64,000 bases of DNA, from NCBI GenBank assembly GCA_033782935.1, contig JAWQEG010000470.1:62001-126000 (forward strand), in the 5' to 3' direction. Of the stretch, positions 1-10,800 are shown one piece after another. Both the position numbers and the translations under genes were made by a program. The notes beneath the pieces were generated by a model that did no database searches, was not told where the DNA came from, and saw only the letters and a list, made by a program, of their open reading frames with translations. Numbering within the stretch: position 1 is the first letter of the stretch; each line of letters opens with the position of its first letter. This DNA is from Petrolisthes cinctipes. Lineage: Eukaryota > Arthropoda > Malacostraca > Decapoda > Porcellanidae.

Positions 1-1111
1 CATTAAATATCGATTTGACAGAGGTGATAAATAAGGTAGGTTGGAAACGTACTGTCAATCATCTAACCTCAAAATTACGAGAAAATCCGACATTAAAAGG
101 AAATGATGATAACGAGACACATAGAGCTGGTATAGGAAACATGTTCATGAATGTGTGCTGTGTAAACATTATGTAATTAATGCTGAACTACTGACAATGT
201 AAACCAAGACCTAAGTTTATGATATAACAAGTGGCTAACTCCTGAGTAAGGTACTAATATAAGAGCTTTACTATCAAGATGATGTGCCATTATAAAAACC
301 AGTCTGGAACACTGATAAACAAGTTTCTTGAAATTAGAATAACTACTGAAACTATTAATAAGCAAGAAACAAATACCTACAGTACCGGTATCTAATACAT
401 ACTCAGGATAAAGGAATATAAAATGTAAATATGTACTTGCAACATATGATAACATGTGATTCAGTATACTAAAAGAATATGGAACTTATGCATAGAATTT
501 CATAGCATAGAGTTAACAGATAAGTAGACTAACTCATTGTTGACTGCCACTAAAAAAATATTAAGGAATAAACCTTGCACCAAGTAACACCTACTATCTA
601 TATTTGACTGGCAGAAGGAGCCAACAAAGCTGAGAGAAATTAAAAGCCACAAGTTATTACCAGTTTTTCTTTTGTCAGATTCATTTTTCACCCATACTTA
701 ATTTTTTTTTTTTTGTGAAATGATGATTACAGGCAAGATGTTGCCTTGATGTCCATACCTATGAAGCAAACAAACTGGTGTCCCTTCCTTGTAGTAATCC
801 CATAACTTACAGTCTTCATTTTAAGTGCACCAACACAGGAAATAACAAAATTACCATCATAATGAAACAGAAAAAAATTATTATGGATACCATTTGGGGA
901 AGAGCCTCTAATTGTAATACTGCACTGTGGTTCTGTTTTTTCAGGTTATATCCAATTACAAAAAATTGACATTAACAATATTAGCTCATCCACAAATGGT
1001 GTCTCCCTATTCATTCTGTTAGTTCTTTTACACTTAAAAAAAATAAATAAATCAAATGAAAACCAAAGCAGCCTTGAGACAGAAAGGCATCAGACTTCAC
1101 TGTGTACGCAC
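1..1111 (-). other. Intron of SPT6 running off the left edge
   Basis: No coding exon is supported here. The short minus-strand open frames resemble no protein I know and lack SPT6 composition. Read on the minus strand this is intron 3 of the SPT6 gene. Confidence 0.6.
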
Positions 1112-2564
1112 ATCACCAGATCCCTCGAAGATTTCCTTCCGGATCTGTCCTTGTACGTCCTCTTCTTCTGCATCAGAATCTTCATCCTCAATCCTCTTCA
1201 GACGCTTAAATTTTTTCTGTATGTAAAGTTAACAAAGTTTAGAGACAATGAAAGATTCAGAAATGGTTAAACTATAGTATATTCTATAAAACGTTATGAT
1301 TAAAATTAATTTGACCTAGTACAAAACAACTGCAAGTCAAACAATGAAGAACTTTTTGCAGCAACCAAGTATGTTATTTTTTTTTTTTTAGGGGGGGGGG
1401 GGATTTAATGAACTGAAGGGAGTATAGTAGGATACATTTGGTTTCAAGTGAAGTTATATAAATAGCCACCGCTGTGAATGGGTTGGATGTCCTCCCTTAA
1501 ATAACCTAGCTAAGATAACCCAGCCTCTGAACCCTACACCACTAAGTGGGACACCAGTATTATGGGATACAGATGTTAACTTTCTATACCTTACAAAGGC
1601 GAGTTAGGTGACTAAAGCTCTTTCTAATGAACTCATTGTTAATTCAAATGGTATAAAGTAGGGAAAATATAATGCTATAAAGTAAGGAAAATATAACTCA
1701 CCTTTCTGTCCAACTTAACACCAATGTTCTCCTCAATCAGATCGAGGTCATCCTCTTCCAAGTCATCTTCCTCAAGGTCATCATCGTCATCTTCATCTCT
1801 CCGTTTTCTTTTACTCCCTTCTATCTCACTGTCTGAGCCTCCTTCCTCCTCTTCATCATCATTGATGAAATCCTTGTTTTCTTCACGGATCTTTTCCTCA
1901 TCTGGATACATAAGATACTTGCACATAAGACTGTCTAGGTTTGCTGGTTTATGGTGAAATATCCACAGTTAATTTACTCAACCATCTACAATACTAATGC
2001 CTTCACTGCTATAAACACCAAGTTTTAAGCAATATTTATATCAATTGACGGTATTATTTTGCTACAAAAAGTACCTTTACAATAATCTGGATAACTCAAG
2101 TAGTTTTGTAGTTAAAATAAAGCCCGTAATTAATTTTTACATTGAACATCAGCTATTTCTACTTAATTTGCCTTTTCTGAACAATAATAGACTTCAGACA
2201 TGTTTCATATATATTGTATACCAGTACAGCACTGTATTAAAGGGGAAGTACAGTGTTAGTAAATCTGGAGCAAATGATTCTTCCAAACTATTTCAAGCAA
2301 CATAACACCATTAATTTTGTTCAATATGGTCCTTTGGAGGAATCAAGGCACTCCAATGTAACAAAAGTGAAATACCCCCTTAAGAATCCTCTCTATTACT
2401 GTACACAACTTACCATCATCTTCTTCCTCTTCTGAAGAGTCCTGAACCGTATTTGCAGTTAACTTCTTCAATTTCTTTTTCTCCTTGTCATTATACTCCT
2501 CCTCCTCCTCTTCACTCTCCTCTGCCTCCGAATCAATGAAGTGTGACATGACTGATTATTAGTC
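1112..2564 (-). CDS. SUPT6H: Transcription elongation factor SPT6, N-terminal exons (partial gene)
   Basis: SPT6 is a nuclear histone chaperone and elongation factor travelling with RNA polymerase II. Three minus-strand exons join in phase: 2564-2414 (ATG at 2549; acceptor just before 2564), 1901-1702 and 1216 to about 1112. The product starts MSHFIDSEAEESEEEEEEYN, very close to the known SPT6 start, and continues with the acidic stretch containing DFINDDEEEEG, then DDLDLIEENIGVKLDRK and KRLKRIEDEDSDAEEE, all in the family order. Donors GTAAGT and GTGAGT follow the first two exons. The third exon meets a TGA at about 1097; I place a weaker donor (GTGCGT) at 1111 so that it ends in KEIFEGSGD, matching the family. 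The tandem SH2, S1 and YqgF domains lie outside the left edge. Upstream 5' UTR exon(s) are implied by the acceptor. Confidence 0.88.
1376..1402. repeat. poly-T / poly-G junction tract
   Basis: A run of T is followed by a run of G inside SPT6 intron 2. It is low complexity and length is likely unreliable in the assembly. Confidence 0.8.
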
Positions 2565-2612
2565 CTGTGGAGAAGAAAGAAAAACAAAAAATAGAAAACC
2601 CATAAAAAATAG

Positions 2613-2763
2613 GGTAAATATTGAATGAATTACCGGGACCTAACCTGGGCAAACTACCGGGAAATAATCGTGATAAAGTACAATAAATGACTGGGGCAAA
2701 ATACTGGGACCCAGCCGGATCTGGCAACACTGCTGCAAAACGGTAATTCTTTCAATAAATACC
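2613..2763 (-). mobile_element. MITE-like repeat, TTAGG-type family, internally deleted copy
   Basis: This 151-bp copy begins with GGTAAATATTGAA and ends with TTCTTTCAATAAATACC, the two inverted ends of a family seen again at 33090, 41302 and 49578-51482. It keeps the segment with the GCCAGATCCGG-like motif and the ACCTAACCTGGGCAAACTACC motif, but lacks the half with the GGGGCATTT block. It sits upstream of the SPT6 start codon exon. Confidence 0.75.
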
Positions 2764-2843
2764 AAAAATAGTTTTAAATTGTAAAGAAAAGAAACAAAGA
2801 GGTGTGTTTGTGAAGCACTGGTGATATACCTAGTAACCTCAAC

Positions 2844-2944
2844 ACTATGTATAAGATGGTGTGGTACCAGTACGACGGCTCTGTTGTTTGTCTATGGAGC
2901 TATCGTACCGGTACCACACCATCGTATACACCACGTATGTTCTT
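2844..2944. mobile_element. Hairpin MITE, partial copy
   Basis: An interrupted palindrome centred near 2895: the segment GTGGTACCAGTACGACGGCT returns in inverted form as GGTACGATAGCT-like sequence, with GTACCGGTACCACACCATCG on the right arm. The right arm is nearly identical to the complete copy at 5484-5594; the left outer arm has diverged. Confidence 0.65.
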
Positions 2945-3363
2945 TAATATGGACCCATAAATTATCCTCCTGTTCGTCCATTGCAAGCAGCCCGTTCTGT
3001 ACATAACCATTATCATCAACATTAGGAAACTGGAAGCAGCAGCAATGCAATCTGGAAATAGTAGCTAATATAACCTAACTACTTCCAGAATCACCAATAA
3101 AGATAAAGAAGAACGCAGAGGTAAAAAGGATATAAATTAAAAAGGTAAGCCAACCAACCCGTTTCACCTCTCACGCACCACTAATATAATACCCTTATAT
3201 TGACCCCAAATACCCATCTATATTCACTATACATTAATTTATACCATCATGCATATCTTAGAACCTTACGGCCACCACGAATTTACACTACAGTATCGTA
3301 CGCACCTCGAAAATTGTGAAAAAAAAATGTCCTGTTGCCTGTGATTGTTGTTTTGGCCTCGAC

Positions 3364-3372
3364 AATATGGCG
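3364..3372 (+). promoter_or_regulatory. Possible YY1-type core promoter motif (AATATGGCG)
   Basis: AATATGGCG followed by TCCGGG matches the AAnATGGCG motif often found at transcription starts of animal housekeeping genes. It lies about 0.8 kb upstream of the SPT6 start codon and between the divergent SPT6 and XPO6 genes. Only the motif is seen; its use by either gene is inference. Confidence 0.3.
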
Positions 3373-3429
3373 TCCGGGTGCAGTGGTGACATTTATGGAG
3401 GATTTTACCTAGACATGGGGAACTAGAGG

Positions 3430-3655
3430 TACCAATGGGGAAATTATATATTGTTCAAAAGTAAATGGGGGAATTTCTACCAGACGAAATGGGAAAATTA
3501 TATATTGTTCAAAAGTAAATGGGGGAATTTCTACCAGACGAAATGGGAAAATTATATATTGTTCAAAAGTAAATGGGGGAATTTATACCAGACGAAATGG
3601 GAGAATTATATATTGTTCAAAAGTAAATGTGGGAATTTATACCAGACGAAATACC
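3430..3655. repeat. 54-bp tandem repeat, about four units
   Basis: A unit of 54 bp containing GTTCAAAAGTAAATGGGGGA and ACCAGACGAAATGGG is repeated about four times with few differences. Because 54 is a multiple of three it leaves an open frame of repeated 18-residue peptides, but nothing suggests it is a real protein. Confidence 0.85.
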
Positions 3656-3679
3656 AAGGAGATGGATGGTAAATTTGCG

Positions 3680-4703
3680 AATATCTTCAGGAGTAAACAG
3701 AGCTACACAACACCAACCTCAACACTTTATTAGTCACTTCCCACAAATACTTGGGTGTCCACATCTCAGCAGACATGAGATGGAACACACACATACACAT
3801 ACATACTTGGGCGTCCACATCTCAGCAGACATGAGGTGGAACACACACATACATATACATACTTGGGTGTCCACATCTCAGCAGACATGAGGTGGAACAC
3901 ACACATACACATACATACTTGGGCGTCCACATCTCAGCAGACATGAGGTGGAACACACACATACACATACATACTTGGGTGTCCACATCTCAGCAGACAT
4001 GAGATGGAACACACACATACACATACATACTTGGGTGTCCACATCTCAGCAGACATGAGATGGAACACACACATACACATACATACTTGGGTGTCCACAT
4101 CTCAGCAGACATGAGGTGGAACACACACTTATAGGTAGCATCAGGGCCAAAGCTATAATTTTTTTTTTTTTTTTATAGTAGGGTCCTGTGGGGTTCTTGC
4201 GCAGGAACCTCAGCAGGTGTAACACAGACATCAGAATTATTGCTTATAATACATTCGTTCGGCCACATTTAGAGTACTGCGACACCGTCTGGGACCCACA
4301 CACTTACAATAATATCAATAAATTAGAGTCCATACAAAACAAAACTGCAAGATGGGCCAGACGTGATTACAGACACACTACATCAGTCACTTTGCTTAAA
4401 CAAGATACAAAACTAGACCCATTAGTAACACGAAGACAACAGATGATATACAAAATCACAAACAAGTTAGTTGACATAGACAAAGACACATATATATCTA
4501 CACCCTACAAGTATACGATCCACTAGAGGCAGCCAGAACTTAAAATACCATACATACCAGGCCGCAATCCCTGACCCAATCCACCCTTATCCTAACCCCC
4601 TTCCTAATCCTCCCCTGGAACCTTAATTAAATCCCCCGCATATTATACTGCCCATGAGCGGCCCTCTGCGGGACCCACAACTTGAATTGGAACTTGAGGT
4701 AAA
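3680..4703 (+). mobile_element. Jockey-like LINE 3' fragment with internal satellite expansion
   Basis: This is a 5'-truncated copy of the reverse-transcriptase C-terminal region found intact at 34758-36397. It reads as HNTNLN near 3700, then KYLGVHISADMRWNTHI, FLRRNLSRCNTDI and FVRPHLEYCDTVWDPH, and ends in the element's 3' end with CTTGAATTGGAACTTGAGG. The copy is broken by a 56-bp tandem amplification at 3749-4138 and a poly-T run at about 4160-4175. It cannot encode an active protein. Confidence 0.85.
3749..4138 (+). repeat. 56-bp tandem array derived from LINE RT codons
   Basis: Units start at 3749, 3805, 3861, 3917, 3973, 4029 and 4085, each beginning ACTTGGGYGTCCACATCTCA and ending in an ACACATACACATACAT tail. 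There are six full units and one partial one. The unit is the LINE coding segment for YLGVHISADMRWNTHI plus a short CA/TA tail. The period of 56 shifts the frame at every unit. Confidence 0.92.
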
Positions 4704-5483
4704 ATAGGAAATTCTCCATGTTGAAACTGGGGAAATTTTGTCCAGCAGAACCTGTGACAACACTGGCCGAGTAGGTCATTTGTATTTGTTTTTACAATTC
4801 AGTTATATCATCGATTTCTTGATTAAAAATAACGTCAATAGCCCAGAAGATCTCGTATTAATTTATGATTAAAATATTTTTACTCGTTGATTAACAATTC
4901 TGAGCATAATAATATCATTCATTGATCAATTATATCCTTCATTCTGCATACCTAACTCATATATAGCAAATCCAACCGAATTTAATATAACTAATAATTA
5001 ATACAATACATCTGGTACATTATAGACTTAGATATTTAAATGTGTGTTATGTCGTCTGTCAAAAATTAAACAAGGACGCCGAGACATTCACATTGCCACC
5101 ACTCCATTAAGTTACTTGTTACTCCACTACCATGTCTCTTTTCTCACACTCCACCAGGTAATATGTCCTTTGGCAATACCTCCAAGTCTTCATCTCTCTA
5201 ATAACCAACAAAGGAAGGGGGGAAAACCGAGATAAAATGATAAAAACTAAATTGAGAGGAGGAGGACTATTTTCCAGGCATAGGAATAATAATTTAAACT
5301 CTACAATAATTTGTTCTCAATACATACGAACTTCATATTTATACTTTATATCAACTTTTCCTGTATCCATTCATCATAATAGTAATGAGAGTTGGAGTTA
5401 TAATAATAATTAATAAAGTTAGCCTAGGTAATTGGTACGAGTCCCGGCCTTGACACTTCGATAACTGATAGTAGGTGATATGC
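4704..5483. other. Intergenic DNA without supported feature
   Basis: AT-rich sequence. No exon, RNA gene or clear repeat boundary was found on either strand. Confidence 0.4.
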
Positions 5484-5594
5484 AAGAACATCCGTGGTGC
5501 ATACGATGGCTTGATACCGGTACGATGACTCTATAGACAAACACTAGAGCCGTCGTACCGGTACCACACCATCGTATATACCACGGATGTTCTT
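5484..5594. mobile_element. Hairpin MITE, complete 111-bp copy
   Basis: The element starts AAGAACATCCGTGGTGCATA and ends with its complement, TATACCACGGATGTTCTT. The arms extend almost to the centre (ACCGGTACGATGACTCTA against AGAGCCGTCGTACCGGT), so the single strand can fold into one long hairpin. A second, partly degraded copy is at 2844-2944. No coding capacity. Confidence 0.8.
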
Positions 5595-5879
5595 GAATAT
5601 GGTCGAGTAACTCAACTCTGGAATCATGTTTTCATGTTTAGTATAAAATTATTATAAAGATTGGATAATATTTCCGAGTTACACATGTGCTAACTAGATA
5701 TTGAATTTTCAGTTTGCTATATGTGATGTGGGTTGAATTTTTCTTACTTTGATAAAGATGTTCTTATCCTGTGTAACTCTGATAAGGGGAATATGGCCCC
5801 CACAGACTCAAATTATAGATTTTTCAACTTTTTTCATTTGATTTTTGTGGTAATTAACATGCATAATTTTCAGAAGTAT

Positions 5880-6120
5880 CCTGTTTTGGTATTAGGTCAC
5901 GATAGTTTTTCCTGGTTAGGTCCCGGTAGATAGCCCCGGTTAAGTTAGGTCCCGGTTGTGTCCAGGTAGTCTGCCTCAGTTAGGTTCCGGTGGATTGCCC
6001 CAGTTAGGTCTCTTGGATTGCCCTGGTTAGATTTTGGTAGTCTGCCCTGGTTAGGTCCTGGCTGTTTTCCCGTCCTGATTAAGTTAGGTAAGGTTAGGTT
6101 TGGTCAGGGTAATTCTAGAA
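5880..6120 (+). repeat. Degenerate GGTTAGGTCCCGGTAGTCTGCC minisatellite
   Basis: About ten diverged units of roughly 24 bp with the core GGTTAGGTCCCGGT and TCTGCCC, ending in TTAAGTTAGGTAAGGTTAGG. The core is the interior of the TTAGG-type MITE family seen elsewhere in the window; here it is expanded without the inverted ends. Confidence 0.7.
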
Positions 6121-6327
6121 TATTGAAATTTTAACTCTTGTTCAGTTTGTGAAAGGATGTTAATAAAAATTTTGCATAGTCAGTAATCGAGCCGTGTTGT
6201 GCCAAAACTTGGTTCGGGTTTCCCAATCTGCAACATGCGTGAATTGTAATCAGCACAAAATCACAATCAAATATATATTCTAATAATATGTTTTTTCATC
6301 CACCCAAAATCCCCAATTCCAAACACT

Positions 6328-6532
6328 TGTAACGTGTAGTTACGATGTAGTGAAGATGTTACCTTCACTTGGGGTTAATGACAAATAAGTTTGTGTAGGT
6401 CTAGTCTGTTTATATCTTCAGGTTTTACATTGCATATAAAGTTTTATAGCTAACCTGGAATATGATCATGCGACTATATTTTATAGTCAACCTGGAATAT
6501 GCTCAATCATATACATAAGGTTGCCTGCTACA
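6328..6532 (-). repeat. LTR (3' LTR of the minus-strand gypsy-like element)
   Basis: 205 bp from TGTAACGTGTAGTTACG to GGTTGCCTGCTACA on the plus strand, paired with 7443-7653. A G-rich purine tract (minus strand) abuts it at about 6533-6545. Confidence 0.85.
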
Positions 6533-6819
6533 ATACTCCCCCCCACTAACCCCTTAGTGACGAGGAAGGAGGAATGATACAGTCTTCTTACGGCATCCGC
6601 TCGTGTTGTGGAGAAGTTGTAGAACGTATCAGTAGTTGTAGACGTAGTTGTTGTAGTGGTAGAGGTCGTAGAGTGGAGTGTAGCAGGAAAGCTGGTGCAT
6701 GTGCGTGTGCTTGTGTGAGCGTGTTGCTGCAGTGCTAATTGAACTCATGAATCCCTCAGCTTACGATTTTTAATGTCGACAGCAAGGTCGAAGTTTGTCA
6801 AAAAATCGGTGCCCAAAAT

Positions 6820-6935
6820 GGCTTGTGCATGCGCGTGTGTGTGCGAGTGCGTGTGTGTGCGCGCGCATGCGTGTGGCTGCTGTGTGTGTCCGCAGGTGTG
6901 TGTGCGCGCATGCGTGTGGCTGCTGTGCCAATGGC
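6820..6935. repeat. GT/GC-rich low-complexity block
   Basis: Alternating TGTG and CGCGCATGCGTGTG purine-pyrimidine sequence lies between the two protease-like pieces of the gypsy remnant. Part of it is duplicated (GCGTGTGGCTGCTGTG occurs twice). Confidence 0.7.
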
Positions 6936-7442
6936 AGTCAATGACCCCTGGGCTTACGATTTTTAATGTAGACAACAGGGTCGAAGTTTGTCAAAAAATC
7001 AGCGCCCAAATGGCTTGCACTTGTGCGTGCGTGGGTGTGCACGTGTGCTTTTGAAGCCTGGCACTTGACACAGGTGTGAGTCCAATTCCTGACGTCTCTG
7101 TTGATGCCCGACCAAATGAATCTTGAACGTGTCATTTCTTGTGAAGCTCGTATTCCAGGGTGAGAGAGGTTATGCAGTTAATGGAAGAGAGGGTACTGAT
7201 GATTCTTTGGCAATGACTGTGGCATGCCTGTGCTGGTACCACGCTTAATTCAGCTCCAGTGGCAGGAGGGCAGTTGTGTGGCTAGATTTTGTGAGACTAG
7301 GTTTGATGCTACTAGCTTTGGAATTGCACTCTAGTATTGAGAACCACATAGCAGGGTCGTGAGTGCAGAATGTAGGGGCTTTGAAGGCCACTGAGGCTAC
7401 ATTCTCGTCGTTATTTGCCATTGTCACCCCGGGGTCACCAAT

Positions 7443-7653
7443 TGTAATGTGTAGTTACGATGTAGTAAAGATGTTATCTTCACTTGGGGTTAATGACAAA
7501 TAAGTTTGTATTGGTCTAGTCTAGTCTGTTTATTTCTTCAGGTTTTACCCTGCATATAAAGTTTTATAGCTAACCTGGAATATGATCATGTGACTATATT
7601 TTATAGTCAACCTGGAATATGCTCAATCATATACATAAAGGTTGCCTGCTACA
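7443..7653 (-). repeat. LTR (5' LTR of the minus-strand gypsy-like element)
   Basis: 211 bp from TGTAATGTGTAGTTACG to GGTTGCCTGCTACA, differing from the partner LTR by a few substitutions and a small duplication (TCTAGTCTAGTC). CACT follows it, as CACT precedes the other LTR. Confidence 0.85.
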
Positions 7654-7890
7654 CACTCTTCTCCAAGATTGTTTGATAGGTGAGTAGGTGACTAGGTTGT
7701 ATCTCCAAAACAAAGACTTTCATAATGAAATGAAACTAAAAAAATCTCTTAAAACACAGTATAATATACCAGAAAAACATATTGTTTACCTTGCCTTATG
7801 GGGGTGTATTGTCCAATAGTAAAGTTTTACCACAAACTTATGAACTGTATGTGATATAATGGTGTTAACAATCATCATTTTTACTTTCAG

Positions 7891-10800
7891 AAGGTAGCCC
7901 AGTCCACATCAGATCATTCTCCAGTTACCTATGTTATCATGGTAAGTGAACATTATCTAGCACCTGTAAATTTTCATTTACTATAGCTTTCAGTTTAGTG
8001 CCAAAAATCATTGTTGTACAGTACAGTATTGTAATTTAATTGTTAAGTGTTGCAACAAAGGTCTAGAATTTTTGGTCCTCGTAGAAAAGATCTTAAGGGT
8101 GAAAGTTTCAAGGTCAGTCTCCTAGACTTATCATGTTTAAAACTGTTACAATATTTCCTTCTGTATAAACATTATAGATAAATTAAATCATAAGAAATAC
8201 TGTGTTATGATACCAAAAGTGACATAAATGTATATCCTAATGACAGGCAACAGACCAAGAGTCCCTCACTGCATTGGAGGGGTTGATGAATGAGTTCTTC
8301 GGTGCAGCCACCAGCAACACCAGAAAGAGAGACATTGAGATCATCTTGGGTAATTTTGCTCAACAACGAGGAGCATGGAAGCAGTGTCTCTACTACCTGG
8401 CACACACACACAACTCATATGTCTCTATGTACTGCCTCAATACACTTGAGGTAAGTACTGTACAGTAGTTAGTCTCAGTGAAGCCCAGATAAGCATACCC
8501 TCTCCAATTTGGTTAGGCAAAGGTAACAATGTTAGATTTACCAGACCCATAATGACCTATGTTGCTGTACCAGTCTCTCCTATGGTGAGTACTGTAGGGC
8601 AAACTTAAATTACCATTATGTGGGGAACTTGATATTTTTTCTTAAATATATAGACTTACTATTTTATATAATTAATACCTGTTATCCCTTCCTCCTTTCT
8701 GAAGCTCCCCACTAGAGGGTGGTTATGACAAGTCCTCCCAGGCTACCATCATGTTCCTACACTTATCTCTTGCATTCTCCCTTCACTGATTTTCCTGGTG
8801 AACATGCCTTCATCTTTTCTACCAAAAACTTTGTTCTTATTTTGCAGGTGTTATTCATGTACACCATCACTTTTATAAAAGTAACCCTATTTAACAAAAC
8901 ATTCCATTTGCAGAACATAATCAACAAGCAGTGGGTAGGCTTAGAATCAGATGAGAGAACAGAGATACGGTCAACCTTGTACCGGTTTGTCCTGGAAAAC
9001 CACAAAGTGGCACCATACTACATCCGTAACAAGCTAGTCAAACTGGTCGTTGATATTGCCCGCCTCTCATGGCCGCATTTTTACCCAGACTTCTTCACAA
9101 ATGTCTTATCTGTAAGTACAAGTATTGACACCATGTAACACCCATGTATATATAGTACTGTATATTACTACATCTTTACAGTACTTACATAATGTACAGA
9201 ATAGCATAAGCAAGTTACCAGAGGCCAGATTTATCTGTTTGTTTGGTGGTGAAAATGTGATTAGCTTTTCATAACCCATACATAGTTATGGAGCACAACA
9301 CATTTAAATGTTTGATCCATAACCATTTGTGAGTGATTAAGACCCACCCAAGCTCAGTACACAAGTAGCTAAGCAGTGAAATTGGCCTCCTGTAACTCAG
9401 ACACAACTTTTAATATTGACTTTATGGAATTAAATGTCATCAGACTCCTCTAAGCACAGAAATTAAGAATACTTCTCTCTCATGTTCTCCCGGTACATTT
9501 ATACCCCAGAAGAAAAGTGTATAACATTTGTGTTGCAGTTATCCCGGAGTCAGGATACAGTGGTGCTGTGCATTGTCTTCTTACAAACTATCAGTGAGGA
9601 GTTGGCATGCCCACGAGAGGAATTATCATACTCTAGAAGGAGTGAATTACGACGGCTCCTTTCTCAGCAGGTCCCCACTATGCTTACACTCCTCTCAGGT
9701 CAGTCTTCTTACTCGTCACTTGGATGCTAAGGCATATACAATAATATTATATAGTGAAGACTACTGCTTGAATTATTGTTCACTATATAAGTAGAACAAA
9801 ATGATAACTTTGGAAAATGATATTAAAGAGAAACATTTTTGACAAATCTGAGATTCTAGTCCATGCATTAACATGGATTTCTTTTCAAAAATACCTTAGT
9901 GACAATTATTCAAAATACCATCTGAGACTTTGGTGAAAGTTTCCCTTTTTTTTTGTGGTGAGCCACCTGATGTCCGTCTTGATACAAGTGTATTACATAG
10001 ATATGACCAGTGCTATTGTTTGGTTTTCTTTCTGACATGCTATAATGTTTATTGGTGTAATTACAGGTTTACTGGAGGGCGTAGTAGAGAAGCACAAAAA
10101 TGCATTGACTGCCACACCACCACCTTCACCCACACACTCCCATAGCCAGTCTCCCAGTCGCTCTGGCCTCTCCTCCTCACCCATCCAAATAGGTTAGTAC
10201 TGATACCCATCTACAAGACCAGATTGGAGTTAAGGAAGATATTTTGACTTAAAGTATATGACCCTCAGCTCTTAAGTTTAAATGGATTTATATAACCTAT
10301 CTGATATAACAGTTTTCCATTTGATAATGATAATGTAACATTGCAGGGACATTACTGAACTCCATTTTCCACAACATAGAGGGAAGCAACAGTGTACGAG
10401 TTGGCTGGGTCCTACCTCCACTTGACACAGAGAGTGAGACTGTGGCTGCTCTCTCTCTCAACTGTCTCACTCACCTATTTTCTTGGATCCCACTCTCCTC
10501 CCTCATTACTCCTCACCTCCTCAACACTATATTCCTTTTTGCCTCACTTGGTTCTGACCCACAGGTTAGTAGTTGGAATGACCAACAGCTGTGATGTTAT
10601 GACTTGTTTAATGTTAGACATTTATTGTATTATGGCACAAGAATAGAATTTTTCATCCGTTAACATTGAAAGCAGGAACGAAATTAAAGTAACTGCAATT
10701 AACTAAGTTTGATCCTTGCATAATTGTTCTGTAATTTGTATTAATATACTGGACTGTACATAAATGTGACACCCCTCTTATTATTTGTATAAGCACATTG

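Larger units (their letters stand above)
6328..7653 (-). mobile_element. Deleted and rearranged Ty3/gypsy-like LTR element
   Basis: Two direct repeats, 6328-6532 and 7443-7653, are over 90% alike by eye, start TG and end CA, and are flanked by CACT on both sides, a likely 4-bp target duplication. On the minus strand the internal part begins after the LTR with TTGGTGACCCCGGGGTG (TGG-type primer binding site), then a gag start (MANNDENVASVAFKAPTF, 7427-7245). It ends with a G-rich polypurine tract beside the other LTR. Between are an integrase zinc region (HNLSHPGIRAS, then CVKCQ, about 7170-7040) and two protease-like pieces (GADFLTNFD at about 6990 and GTDFLTNFD at about 6820). Reverse transcriptase is missing and integrase precedes protease, so the element is defective. 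Confidence 0.82.

Noticed and set aside
1724..1957. Plus-strand Ser-rich frame opposite SPT6 exon 2
   Set aside because: It is the antisense shadow of the acidic codons of the SPT6 exon.
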